This document shows, piece after piece, positions 41,860 through 50,639 of a DNA stretch of 64,000 bases. Numbering within the stretch: position 1 is the first letter of the stretch; each line of letters begins with the position of its first letter. This stretch comes from Pseudomonas sp. UYIF39 (GTDB lineage Bacteria > Pseudomonadota > Gammaproteobacteria > Pseudomonadales > Pseudomonadaceae). Location of the stretch: the NCBI RefSeq assembly GCF_029963765.1, contig NZ_JALBYU010000019.1:1-64000 (forward strand), written 5' to 3'. The notes beneath the pieces were generated by a model. That model was given only the letters and a program-made list of their open reading frames with translations, was not told where the DNA came from and made no database searches. Both the position numbers and the translations under genes were made by a program.

Positions 41860-44562
41860 TCAGATGCTGATGCGCGACAGTTTGATATCGGGTTCGTTAC
41901 TGACGCTCAGCTGTTCGACGATTGCATCCTGCAAGCGGCTGCACAGCAATGGGTCGGACAACGGCTGGTTGTTCGCGTCGGTGATGAAGAACACGTCTTC
42001 CACGCGCTCGCCGAGGGTCGCAATCTTGGCGTTCTGCAGCGACAGGTCGAACTCCAGGAAGATCGTGCCGATGCGTGCGAGAAGGCCCGGGCGATCGGGG
42101 GCGCTGAGTTCCAGTACCGTCACTGGACGCTGGGCGTCGTTGTGGATCGTCACCTGTGGCGCAAACGCGAAATGCTTGAGCTGGCGCGGCACCCGACGCT
42201 GAATGATCGTCGGGTAATCGTCCGGGTTGCGCAGGGCCTCGGTCAGGCCTTCACGAATCTGTTTGACCCGCGCCGGGTTATCGCCGATCGAGTCGCCGTC
42301 GGCGTCGAGCACGATGTAGGTGTCGAGGGTGAACTGGCTGCTGGAGGTGATGACCCGGGCGTCATGAATGTTCAGGTTGAGCTGGTCCATTGCAGCCACG
42401 GTCACGGCAAAGAAGTCGTGTTGATCCGGCGCATAGATAAAGATCTGCGTGCCGCCTTCGAACTCTCGCTGGGTGGTTTCCTTGATCAGCACCAGCGGCC
42501 CGCCGTCGGCCGGCTGCTGGAGGATCGCGTCGCTGTGCCAAGCCACGTCGCCAGCGGTGTGGCGCAGGAAGTAGTCATCGCCCAATTGCGCCCACAGCTG
42601 CTCGACGTCGTCCGGATCGGTGCCGCCGCGCACCAGAATGTCCAGTGCTGCGCTCTGGGTCTGGCGGATCTGTTCTTCGCGATCGACCGGGTTCTCCAGG
42701 CCACGGCGCAAGGCACGCTTGGTCTCGGTGTAGAGCTGACGCAGCAGGCTGGCGCGCCAGGAATTCCACAGCGTCGGGTTGGTGGCGTTGATGTCGGCAA
42801 CGGTCAGCACGTACAGATAATCGAGGTGGGTTTCGTCGCCGACGATCTGCGCGAAATCGTGGATGACTTGTGGGTCGGACAAGTCCTTGCGCTGGGCGGT
42901 GGTCGACATCACCAAATGGTTCTGCACCAGCCAGACGATCAGGCGGCTGTCCCATACCGGCAACTGGTGGCGCTGGCAAAAGGCTTCGGCATCCACGGCG
43001 CCGATTTCCGAGTGGTCGCCCTGTCGGCCCTTGCCGATGTCGTGGTACAGGCCAGCCAGGTAGATCAGCTCCGGTTTTGGCAGTTTGCCCATGAGCTTGC
43101 TGGCCAGCGGGAATTTTTCCGACACCTGGGTGTACTGCAACTTACGCAGATGTTTGATCAGGTTCAGGGTGTGAGCGTCGACCGTGTAAATGTGAAACAG
43201 GTCGTGCTGCATCTGCCCGACAATAAAGCCGAACTCCGGCAAGTAACGCCCGAGGATGCCGTAGCGGTTCATCCGTCGCAGGTTGCGGTGGATGCCGATC
43301 TTGCACTTGAACAGCTCGATAAACAGGCTGGTGTTGCGGATGTCGTTGCGGAAATCATCGTCGATCAGGTGACGGTTTTCTCGCAGCAAACGAATGGTGT
43401 CGGCGCGCACGCCTTTGATTTCCGGCTGCTGGGCCATTAGTACGAAGATTTCCAGCATGGCGAACGGTGTACGGCGGAATACGTTGTCGTTCCGCGCCTC
43501 GATGTAACCGTCGTGCAGCTGGAATCGCGAGTTGATCGGCTGCGGCGGCGCTTCGTCTTCCGGCGCGAGGATGACTTCCTCGAAGTGCTGGATGATCAGG
43601 TCGCTGAGCTGGGCAATGCTCATGACCACGCGGTAATACTGCTGCATGAAGTTTTCGATGGCTTGCTTGGCGTCATCGCCTTTGAAGCCCAGCAGCCCGG
43701 CGATGGTGCGCTGGTGATCAAACAGCAAGCGGTCTTCGGAACGGCCGGCGAGCATGTGCAGGGCGTAACGAACCTTCCACAGGAATTCCTGGGAGGAGGC
43801 GAGCAGGGCGTTTTCGCTCTCGACCAGGAAACCTTCGCCGGCCAGGGCTCGCAGGTTCAAGGTGCCGTACTCGCGACGAGCCACCCAGAGAATCGTCTGA
43901 ATATCCCGTAGGCCGCCGGGCGAGCCTTTGACGTTGGGTTCCAGGTTGTATTCGGTATCGTTGTACTTGTGGTGACGGGCTTTCTGCTCGGCGCGTTTGG
44001 CCAGGAAGAAGTCCTTGCTCGGCCACATGTGCGCGGTGCTGGTGACGTCCAGCATGCGCTGGCGCAAGCGCTCGGGGCCGCAGATGGTGCGGCTTTCCAT
44101 CAGGTTGGTGACGACCGTCAGGTCAGCGCGGGCCTCCTGGACGCACTCGTCCACCGAGCGAACGCTCTGGCCCACTTCAAGGCCGATGTCCCACAACAGC
44201 GTCAGAAAACGCTCGATGGAATCTCGGAAAACTTCGTGATCGGCGCTGTCCAGCAAGATCAGCAAATCGATGTCGGAATAAGGGTGCAACTCGCCGCGAC
44301 CGTAGCCGCCGACCGCGACCAGCGCGATGTCGGCGTCTTCGCTCCAATTGAACTGCTCCCAGGCCTTTTGCAGGATGTTATCGACGAACCAGGCGCGATC
44401 CTCGATCAACCGGCGAATGTCGCGGCCGCTGCGAAAGCGCCCGTCGAGCACCTCGCGGGCCTGGCGAATCGCCTTCTTGAAGGCCGCGATCGGGCTTGCC
44501 TTCAGGGCCAGTTCAGCCTGGAACTGGCCACGGTCGAAGAGTTCGGGATCCACCTGCGGCAT
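41860..44562 (-). CDS. glnD: [Protein-PII] uridylyltransferase/uridylyl-removing enzyme
   Basis: 900-aa nitrogen sensor that adds or removes UMP on PII proteins according to glutamine. Nucleotidyltransferase domain near the start has GGYGRGELHPYSDIDLLIL with the metal-binding Asp pair. The HD domain reads LYHDIGKGRQGDHSEIGA. Two ACT domains at the C-terminus (RPGLLARIGTIF; FALTDANNQPL-like region) bind glutamine. Length is standard. AGGAAAG precedes the ATG. Together with dapC and map it forms the usual neighbour set of the rpsB block. Confidence 0.96.
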   Translation of the reverse strand: MPQVDPELFDRGQFQAELALKASPIAAFKKAIRQAREVLDGRFRSGRDIRRLIEDRAWFVDNILQKAWEQFNWSEDADIALVAVGGYGRGELHPYSDIDLLILLDSADHEVFRDSIERFLTLLWDIGLEVGQSVRSVDECVQEARADLTVVTNLMESRTICGPERLRQRMLDVTSTAHMWPSKDFFLAKRAEQKARHHKYNDTEYNLEPNVKGSPGGLRDIQTILWVARREYGTLNLRALAGEGFLVESENALLASSQEFLWKVRYALHMLAGRSEDRLLFDHQRTIAGLLGFKGDDAKQAIENFMQQYYRVVMSIAQLSDLIIQHFEEVILAPEDEAPPQPINSRFQLHDGYIEARNDNVFRRTPFAMLEIFVLMAQQPEIKGVRADTIRLLRENRHLIDDDFRNDIRNTSLFIELFKCKIGIHRNLRRMNRYGILGRYLPEFGFIVGQMQHDLFHIYTVDAHTLNLIKHLRKLQYTQVSEKFPLASKLMGKLPKPELIYLAGLYHDIGKGRQGDHSEIGAVDAEAFCQRHQLPVWDSRLIVWLVQNHLVMSTTAQRKDLSDPQVIHDFAQIVGDETHLDYLYVLTVADINATNPTLWNSWRASLLRQLYTETKRALRRGLENPVDREEQIRQTQSAALDILVRGGTDPDDVEQLWAQLGDDYFLRHTAGDVAWHSDAILQQPADGGPLVLIKETTQREFEGGTQIFIYAPDQHDFFAVTVAAMDQLNLNIHDARVITSSSQFTLDTYIVLDADGDSIGDNPARVKQIREGLTEALRNPDDYPTIIQRRVPRQLKHFAFAPQVTIHNDAQRPVTVLELSAPDRPGLLARIGTIFLEFDLSLQNAKIATLGERVEDVFFITDANNQPLSDPLLCSRLQDAIVEQLSVSNEPDIKLSRISI

Positions 44563-44607
44563 CGATTGGCTTTCCTGTCTATAAGGCTGAGGAGCTGCGC
44601 GCCCGGA

Positions 44608-45390
44608 TCAGGCCGAAACGCGCGGGATGGTGTCGTCGGCGCGCAGGGTGAAGATCTCGTAACCGGTCTCGGTTACCAGCAGGGTGTGTTCCCACTGTGC
44701 CGACAGCTTGCGGTCCTTGGTTATCGCGGTCCAGCCGTCGCCCAATACCTTGGTATCGGCTTTGCCCTGGTTGATCATCGGCTCGATGGTGAACGTCATG
44801 CCGGCTTTCAGTTCCATGCCGGTGCCGGCGCGGCCGTAGTGCAAGATCTGCGGCTCTTCGTGGAACACCTTGCCGATGCCGTGACCACAGAATTCGCGAA
44901 CCACGGAAAAACCGTTCTTTTCAGCGTGCTTCTGAATCACTTCACCGATGTCGCCCAGGCGGCAGCCGGGTTTGACGATTTCGATGGCCTTGTACATGCA
45001 TTCCTGGGTGATTTGCGACAAGCGCTCGGCCCAGACTGGCACGGTGCCGACGTGGAACATGCGGCTGGTGTCGCCGTGGTAGCCGTCCTTGATGACGGTG
45101 ACGTCGATGTTCAGCGTATCGCCATCCTTCAAGGCCTTCTCGTTCGGAATGCCGTGGCAGACCACGTGATTGATCGAGGTGCAGATCGACTTCGGGAAGC
45201 CTTTGTAGTTGAGCGGGGCAGGGATGGCTTTCTGCTCGTTGACGATGAAGTCGTGGCAGATGCGGTCCAGTTCTTCAGTGGTAATGCCCGGCTTGACATG
45301 TTCGGCAATCATTTCCAGCACATCGGCGGCCAGTTTGCCGGCGACGCGCATTTTTGCGATGTCCTCTGGGGTTTTGAGGGTGACGGTCAT
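44608..45390 (-). CDS. map: Methionine aminopeptidase type I
   Basis: 260-aa pita-bread metalloprotease that trims the N-terminal methionine from new proteins. Conserved metal and active-site positions are visible in HVVCHGIPN, NIDVTVIKDGYHGDTSRMF, FCGHGIG and MTFTIEPMINQG. GAGAGAG precedes the ATG. It is divergent from rpsB, with 373 bases between the starts, the standard arrangement in gammaproteobacteria. Confidence 0.97.
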   Translation of the reverse strand: MTVTLKTPEDIAKMRVAGKLAADVLEMIAEHVKPGITTEELDRICHDFIVNEQKAIPAPLNYKGFPKSICTSINHVVCHGIPNEKALKDGDTLNIDVTVIKDGYHGDTSRMFHVGTVPVWAERLSQITQECMYKAIEIVKPGCRLGDIGEVIQKHAEKNGFSVVREFCGHGIGKVFHEEPQILHYGRAGTGMELKAGMTFTIEPMINQGKADTKVLGDGWTAITKDRKLSAQWEHTLLVTETGYEIFTLRADDTIPRVSA

Positions 45391-45535
45391 ACAGGCTCTC
45401 TCTGCGCTCGATGGCGCCTTCTAAAACGAAATGGGCGTTGCGCGATCGATCTTCGCGGCCCTTAAAAACGCGATTCTAACAGACGAGCAGCGCAAATCTG
45501 AGCCTCTGTGCATCGCTTCTCCTTATAGAATGGCG

Positions 45536-45607
45536 CATTCTTGGAGGATTCCAAGGGGCGGAACCAAGGCGCGCGCCAGGATTTAACAATCCGGGTTCCG
45601 TTTTTTT
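45536..45607 (+). ncRNA. Candidate small RNA with terminal hairpin and U7 tail
   Basis: CTTGGA/TCCAAG forms a first hairpin (about 45539-45555). CGGAACC pairs with GGGTTCCG around the inner stem GGATT-TAAC-AATCC, and the whole ends in seven T at 45601-45607. TATAGAAT at 45524-45531 could be the -10. No good -35 is seen, so this is a candidate only. Confidence 0.35.
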
Positions 45608-45618
45608 CAGCCTTGTGA

Positions 45619-45636
45619 TATAAAATGCGCCGCTTT
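45619..45636 (+). promoter_or_regulatory. Candidate rpsB promoter with GC-rich discriminator
   Basis: TATAAAAT at 45619-45626 followed by GCGCCGC, a discriminator typical of promoters under stringent control of ribosomal genes. The -35 would be TTCCGT at 45596-45601 (17-base spacer), a weak match. Confidence 0.45.
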
Positions 45637-45763
45637 CCGGGGATCCCCTGAGAAGCCTAAATCCACACACGTGTCGACACGATGACCTGGGTGCCTTCAG
45701 CTGATGCTGCTGGTTGGTCATTGGGATACGTGGAGGCCAAACCCGACTTATTAAGGAACTATC

Positions 45764-46501
45764 ATGTCCCAAGTCAACATGCGCGATATGCTGAAGGCCG
45801 GTGTGCACTTCGGTCACCAGACCCGTTACTGGAACCCGAAAATGGGTAAATACATTTTCGGCGCACGTAACAAGATCCACATCATCAACCTTGAAAAAAC
45901 CCTGCCAATGTTCAACGAAGCTCTGACTTTCGTAGAGCGTCTGGCCCAGGGCAAAAACAAGATTCTGTTCGTCGGCACCAAGCGTTCCGCTGGCAAGATC
46001 GTTGCTGAAGAAGCAGCACGTTGCGGTTCGCCGTACGTCGATCACCGCTGGTTGGGCGGCATGCTGACCAACTTCAAAACCATCCGTGCTTCCATCAAGC
46101 GTCTGCGTGACCTTGAAGTGCAAGCCGAAGACGGTACTTTCGCCAAGCTGACCAAGAAAGAAGCGCTGATGCGCACTCGCGATCTTGAGAAGCTCGATCG
46201 TTCCCTGGGTGGTATCAAGGACATGGGCGGTCTGCCAGACGCTCTGTTCGTTATCGACGTTGATCACGAGCGCATCGCGATCACCGAAGCCAACAAGCTG
46301 GGCATCCCGGTTATCGGCGTAGTCGATACCAACAGCAGCCCGGAAGGCGTTGACTACATCATCCCAGGCAACGATGACGCAATCCGCGCTATCCAGCTGT
46401 ACATGGGTTCGATGGCTGACGCTGTAATCCGCGGTCGCAACCACGTTGCTGGCGGCACCGAGCAGTTCGTTGAAGAAGCTCCGGTAGCAGCAGCTGAGTA
46501 A
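45764..46501 (+). CDS. rpsB: 30S ribosomal protein S2
   Basis: 245-aa ribosomal protein S2. Family N-terminus (SQVNMRDMLKAGVHFGHQTR) and GVVDTNSSPEGVDYIIPGND are clear. AAGGA lies about 6 bases before the ATG. Its leader likely carries the S2 feedback site. The internal terminator at 46528 separates it partly from tsf. Confidence 0.98.
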   Translation: MSQVNMRDMLKAGVHFGHQTRYWNPKMGKYIFGARNKIHIINLEKTLPMFNEALTFVERLAQGKNKILFVGTKRSAGKIVAEEAARCGSPYVDHRWLGGMLTNFKTIRASIKRLRDLEVQAEDGTFAKLTKKEALMRTRDLEKLDRSLGGIKDMGGLPDALFVIDVDHERIAITEANKLGIPVIGVVDTNSSPEGVDYIIPGNDDAIRAIQLYMGSMADAVIRGRNHVAGGTEQFVEEAPVAAAE

Positions 46502-46527
46502 TTGACGCCTTGGCGTTGACTCAGTAA

Positions 46528-46556
46528 GCAAAAAGGGGGCTTGGCCCCCTTTTTGC
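46528..46556 (+). terminator. Terminator (attenuating) between rpsB and tsf
   Basis: GCAAAAAGGGGGC/GCCCCCTTTTTGC with a TTG loop. It probably lowers tsf expression relative to rpsB, since the two are usually co-transcribed. Confidence 0.9.
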
Positions 46557-46693
46557 CACCTCGAAAACCGTTTGTCGGTAGCGCAGTTGCATTGTCTGTA
46601 GCATGCAGCGACCCGCATCGGTGGTTCGGGAAGAATTGATCGCCCGTTCGATCGGGTGGAATGGTTGAAAACCTATCCAAGAGGAATTTAGAA

Positions 46694-47557
46694 ATGGCAG
46701 AGATTACTGCAGCGTTGGTCAAAGAACTGCGTGAGCGTACTGGCGAAGGCATGATGGATTGCAAAAAGGCCTTGACCAAGGCCGGCGGCGACATCGAAAA
46801 AGCCATTGATGACATGCGTGCTTCCGGCGCCATCAAAGCTGCCAAGAAAGCTGGCAACGTTGCCGCTGAAGGCGCGATCGCTCTGAAGGAAGACGGTAAA
46901 TCCGCCGTTCTTCTGGAAGTGAACTCGCAGACCGACTTCCTGGCTCTGCAGGACGACTTCAAGGCATTTGTCGCTTCCAGCGTTGAAAAAGCGTTCGCTG
47001 ACAAACTGACTGACGTTGCTCCGCTGATCGCAGCTCAAGAAGCCGATCGCCTGGTTCTGGTCGGCAAGGTTGGCGAAAACGTCAACATCCGTCGCCTGGC
47101 TCGCGTTGAAGGTGACGTTGTTGGTGGTTACCTGCACGGCAACAAGATCGGTGTTGTGGTTGCCCTTAAAGGCGGCAGCGTTGAGCTGGCCAAGGACATC
47201 GCCATGCACGTAGCGGCGACCAACCCTGAATTCCTGCTGCCATCGGAAGTTTCCGCTGAAGCGGTCGAGCGTGAGAAAGGCGTGTTCCTGACCCTCAACG
47301 CTGACAAGATCGCCGGCAAGCCGGAAAACATCGTTGAAAACATGGTCAAAGGTCGTATCAGCAAGTTCCTGGCTGAAGCGAGCCTGGTTGAGCAGGCGTT
47401 CGTCAAGAACCCTGAAATCAAGGTTGGCGAACTGGCCAAGAAAGCCGGCGCTGAAATCGTTTCCTTCACCTACTTCAAAGTAGGCGACGGCATCGAGAAG
47501 CCGGTCGACAACTTCGCGGAAGAAGTTGCTGCCCAGCTGGCTGCCGCCAAGCAATAA
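46694..47557 (+). CDS. tsf: Translation elongation factor Ts
   Basis: 287-aa guanine nucleotide exchange factor for EF-Tu. The family signature LRERTGEGMMDCKKAL and the TDFLALQDDFKAFV region are present. The ATG at 46694 is chosen because MAEITAALVKEL is the family start and GAGGAA lies about 9 bases ahead; an in-frame start at 46661 adds 11 unlikely residues. Terminator at 47581. Confidence 0.98.
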   Translation: MAEITAALVKELRERTGEGMMDCKKALTKAGGDIEKAIDDMRASGAIKAAKKAGNVAAEGAIALKEDGKSAVLLEVNSQTDFLALQDDFKAFVASSVEKAFADKLTDVAPLIAAQEADRLVLVGKVGENVNIRRLARVEGDVVGGYLHGNKIGVVVALKGGSVELAKDIAMHVAATNPEFLLPSEVSAEAVEREKGVFLTLNADKIAGKPENIVENMVKGRISKFLAEASLVEQAFVKNPEIKVGELAKKAGAEIVSFTYFKVGDGIEKPVDNFAEEVAAQLAAAKQ

Positions 47558-47580
47558 GACGGTTTTTAACTGTCGCCCTG

Positions 47581-47614
47581 AAGAGGCTGCCCGCTCACGC
47601 GCGCAGCCTCTTTT
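47581..47614 (+). terminator. Terminator after tsf
   Basis: AAGAGGCTGC/GCAGCCTCTT with a 12-base loop followed by TT. About 150 bases of leader for pyrH follow. Confidence 0.85.
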
Positions 47615-47766
47615 CAGATGGGGCACCAATTTTTAATTGGTTTCCTTTTGGAACTGGCTTACAAAGCCATGTTCCGATGGCGCTGAAGCAGCGCCAAGTT
47701 AGAGTGAACGCCAGCTGTAAACAGCTCGCAAAGAATTTTTAAAATACGCCGCAGGAGAGATTCGCA

Positions 47767-48510
47767 ATGGCTCAGCAGGGCAGTGGTTATCAGGCTCGCT
47801 ATAAACGCATTCTACTCAAGCTTAGCGGCGAGGCCCTGATGGGCTCGGAAGAGTTCGGGATCGATCCGAAAGTTCTGGATCGCATGGCGCTGGAAGTCGG
47901 CCAACTGGTCGGCATCGGTGTTCAGGTCGGTTTGGTGATCGGTGGCGGTAACCTGTTCCGCGGTGCAGCGCTTAGCGCGGCCGGTATGGATCGGGTCACT
48001 GGCGACCACATGGGCATGCTGGCCACTGTGATGAACGCCCTGGCCATGCGCGATGCGCTGGAACGTGCCAATATCTCGGCCATCGTGATGTCGGCCATTT
48101 CCATGGTTGGCGTAACCGATCACTATGATCGCCGCAAAGCCATGCGCCACTTGAACGCCAAGGAAGTCGTGATTTTCGCGGCCGGTACCGGCAATCCGTT
48201 CTTCACCACGGATTCGGCAGCGTGCTTGCGTGCAATCGAAATCGATGCCGATGTCGTGCTCAAGGCGACCAAGGTCGATGGCGTCTACACCGCTGACCCA
48301 TTCAAAGACCCGCATGCCGAGAAGTTCGATCATCTGACTTACGATGAAGTGCTGGATCGCAAGCTGGGCGTGATGGATCTGACCGCCATTTGCCTGTGCC
48401 GCGACCACAAGATGCCGTTGCGCGTATTTAACATGAACAAGCCCGGCGCCCTGCTGAACATCGTGCATGGCGGCGCTGAAGGGACCCTGATCGAGGAAGG
48501 CCAACAATGA
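47767..48510 (+). CDS. pyrH: Uridylate kinase
   Basis: 247-aa UMP kinase of the amino acid kinase family, which makes UDP and is feedback-controlled by UTP and GTP. KRILLKLSGEALMG near the start and VIGGGNLFRG are characteristic, with the nucleotide site region AAGTGNPFFTTDSAA. CAGGAGAG precedes the ATG. It overlaps frr by 4 bases (ATGA). Confidence 0.97.
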   Translation: MAQQGSGYQARYKRILLKLSGEALMGSEEFGIDPKVLDRMALEVGQLVGIGVQVGLVIGGGNLFRGAALSAAGMDRVTGDHMGMLATVMNALAMRDALERANISAIVMSAISMVGVTDHYDRRKAMRHLNAKEVVIFAAGTGNPFFTTDSAACLRAIEIDADVVLKATKVDGVYTADPFKDPHAEKFDHLTYDEVLDRKLGVMDLTAICLCRDHKMPLRVFNMNKPGALLNIVHGGAEGTLIEEGQQ

Positions 48511-49064
48511 TCAACGAAATCAAGAAAGACGCTAAAGAGCGTATGCAGAAATCCGTCGAATCGCTGATGCACAACTTCGGCCGTATTCGTACGGGCCAGG
48601 CGCACCCAAGCATTCTTGAAGGCGTGATGGTGCCGTATTACGGTTCCGACACTCCGATCAAGCAGGTGGCGAACATCACCGTCAAAGACGCCCGTACCCT
48701 GCAAGTGGTCGCCTTTGAGCGCAACATGCTGGGCGCGGTCGACAAAGCCATCGGTAGCGCGGGTCTGAACCTCAACCCGACCAACCTGGGTGAATTGCTG
48801 CTGATCTCCATGCCGGCCCTGACCGAAGAAACCCGTAAGGGCTTCACCAAGCAGGCTCGCGATGTCGCTGAAGATGCTCGTGTCGCGGTGCGCAACATCC
48901 GTCGTGATGCGAACAGCCAGCTCAAGGACCTGGTCAAGGAAAAAGAAATCAGCGAAGACGAAGAGCGCCGCGCTACTGGCGAGATCGATGATTTGACCAA
49001 AAAGTTCGTGGCTGAAATCGACGCGAATTTGGCGCAGAAAGAAAAAGACCTGATGGCCGTATAA
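48507..49064 (+). CDS. frr: Ribosome recycling factor
   Basis: 185-aa factor that splits post-termination ribosomes with EF-G. The tRNA-shaped three-helix domain is recognisable from INEIKKDAKERMQKSVES and the C-terminal helix EDEERRATGEIDDLTKKF. The start overlaps the pyrH stop (ATGA). The next gene begins 13 bases on. Confidence 0.98.
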   Translation: MINEIKKDAKERMQKSVESLMHNFGRIRTGQAHPSILEGVMVPYYGSDTPIKQVANITVKDARTLQVVAFERNMLGAVDKAIGSAGLNLNPTNLGELLLISMPALTEETRKGFTKQARDVAEDARVAVRNIRRDANSQLKDLVKEKEISEDEERRATGEIDDLTKKFVAEIDANLAQKEKDLMAV

Positions 49065-49077
49065 GGGTCGCGTTTTC

Positions 49078-49833
49078 ATGGAAAAGACCAAGCAGACTGC
49101 GCCGTCCGCGGTGCCGCGCCATGTCGCGATCATCATGGATGGTAATAATCGCTGGGCGAAAAAGCGCTTTATGCCGGGTGTCGCCGGTCATAAAGCGGGC
49201 GTGGATGCAGTTCGTGCGGTGATCGAGGTGTGCGCCGAGGCCGGGGTCGAAGTATTGACCCTGTTCGCCTTCTCCAGCGAGAACTGGCAGCGCCCGGCCG
49301 ACGAGGTCAGCGCCTTGATGGATCTGTTCTTCAAGGCATTGCGTCGCGAGGCCAAGCGCCTGAACGAAAACAACATCAGTTTGCGCATCATTGGCGACCG
49401 TTCGCGTTTTCATCCAGAGCTTCAAGCTGCCATGCGTGAAGCTGAAGCAATGACGGCGGGCGCCAATCGCTTCGTTCTGCAGATCGCAGCCAACTACGGC
49501 GGTCAGTGGGACATCGCGCAAGCCGCACAGCGTCTGGCGCGAGAAGTTCAGGCCGGGCACCTGCGCCCGGAAGACATTACCCCGGAACTGTTGCAAACCT
49601 GTCTGGCTACCGGCGATTTGCCGCTGCCGGACTTGTGCATCCGTACCGGTGGCGAGCACCGCATCAGTAACTTCCTGCTGTGGCAACTGGCTTACGCCGA
49701 GTTGTACTTCTCCGACCTGTTCTGGCCGGACTTCAAACACGATGCCATGCGTACCGCGCTGGCCGATTTTGCTTCTCGGCAGCGTCGCTTCGGTAAAACG
49801 AGCGAGCAGGTCGAGGCTGGAGCCCGGTTTTAA
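49078..49833 (+). CDS. uppS: Undecaprenyl diphosphate synthase
   Basis: 251-aa cis-prenyltransferase that builds the C55 carrier for peptidoglycan and O-antigen. The conserved IIMDGNNRWAKKRFMPGVAG, with catalytic Asp, and the C-terminal IRTGGEHRISNFLLWQ and FFSDLFWPDF-like region are visible. AGGGTCG lies ahead of the ATG. Its stop overlaps the cdsA start by one base (TAATG). Confidence 0.97.
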   Translation: MEKTKQTAPSAVPRHVAIIMDGNNRWAKKRFMPGVAGHKAGVDAVRAVIEVCAEAGVEVLTLFAFSSENWQRPADEVSALMDLFFKALRREAKRLNENNISLRIIGDRSRFHPELQAAMREAEAMTAGANRFVLQIAANYGGQWDIAQAAQRLAREVQAGHLRPEDITPELLQTCLATGDLPLPDLCIRTGGEHRISNFLLWQLAYAELYFSDLFWPDFKHDAMRTALADFASRQRRFGKTSEQVEAGARF

Positions 49834-50639
49834 TGCTTAAACAACGAATCATCACCGCGCTGATCCTGCTGCCGATTGCCCTGTGCGGGTTTTTCCTGCT
49901 CGAAGGTACCGGTTTTGCGCTGTTCATCGGGCTGGTTGTGACCCTGGGTGCATGGGAGTGGGCTCGCCTGGCAGGCTTCACTGAGCAGCCGATCCGCGCT
50001 GCTTATGCAGCTGTGGTCGCGTTTATGCTGTTTATCATGCATATCGTGCCAGGGCTCGCGCCTTGGGTGTTGGGCGCTTCCGTGCTCTGGTGGGGCGTTG
50101 CTACCTATCTGGTACTGACTTATCCGCGCTCCAGCGAACTTTGGTCTAGCGCTGCTTGCAAGCTGGTGATCGGTCTGCTGATCCTGTTGCCCGCCTGGCA
50201 AGGTCTGATTCAGATCAAACAGGAGTCTTTGGGCAACTGGCTGATCATGGCGGTGATGGTGCTGGTCTGGGGTGCTGATATCGGTGCTTACTTCTCCGGC
50301 CGGGCCTTTGGCAAGCGCAAGCTGGCGCCACAGGTCAGTCCCGGCAAAAGCTGGGAGGGCGTCTACGGCGGCCTCGCGGTGAGTCTGGTCATTACTGTCA
50401 TTGTCAGTCTGGTTCGAGACTGGACGGTGGCCCAGCTGTTCAAAGGTCTGATTGGTGCAGCCATCATCGTGTTCATCTCGGTGGTAGGTGACCTCACCGA
50501 AAGCATGTTCAAGCGTCAGACCGGGATCAAGGACAGCAGCAATCTGTTGCCAGGTCACGGCGGCGTGCTGGACCGTATCGACAGCCTGACTGCAGCGATT
50601 CCAGTGTTTGCCGTGCTGCTGTGGATGGCCGCACCGTGA
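49833..50639 (+). CDS. cdsA: Phosphatidate cytidylyltransferase
   Basis: 268-aa inner-membrane enzyme that makes CDP-diacylglycerol for all phospholipids. Several transmembrane helices and the CDS signature SMFKRQTGIKDSSNLLPGHG followed by GVLDRIDS are present, as is GRAFGKRKLAPQVSPGKSW. The stop overlaps the dxr GTG start by 4 bases (GTGA). Confidence 0.96.
   Translation: MLKQRIITALILLPIALCGFFLLEGTGFALFIGLVVTLGAWEWARLAGFTEQPIRAAYAAVVAFMLFIMHIVPGLAPWVLGASVLWWGVATYLVLTYPRSSELWSSAACKLVIGLLILLPAWQGLIQIKQESLGNWLIMAVMVLVWGADIGAYFSGRAFGKRKLAPQVSPGKSWEGVYGGLAVSLVITVIVSLVRDWTVAQLFKGLIGAAIIVFISVVGDLTESMFKRQTGIKDSSNLLPGHGGVLDRIDSLTAAIPVFAVLLWMAAP

Larger units (their letters stand above)
45391..45763. 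other. map-rpsB intergenic region
   Basis: No protein gene. It holds a structured block (45536-45607), a promoter-like -10 (45619-45626) and the rpsB leader (about 45633-45763). The leader contains the self-complementary ACACACGTGT around 45664-45673 and probably carries the S2 autoregulation site known in other gammaproteobacteria. In E. coli the t44/tff RNA maps to this same interval. Confidence 0.6.

Noticed and set aside
45264..45390. Possible longer or alternative map start
   Set aside because: The ATG at 45390 gives the full family N-terminus and good spacing.
45555..45607. tRNA-like 3' half (stem with GGGTTCCG)
   Set aside because: No anticodon arm or acceptor pairing could be built, and the T-arm loop does not fit. 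Treated as a terminator-like hairpin.
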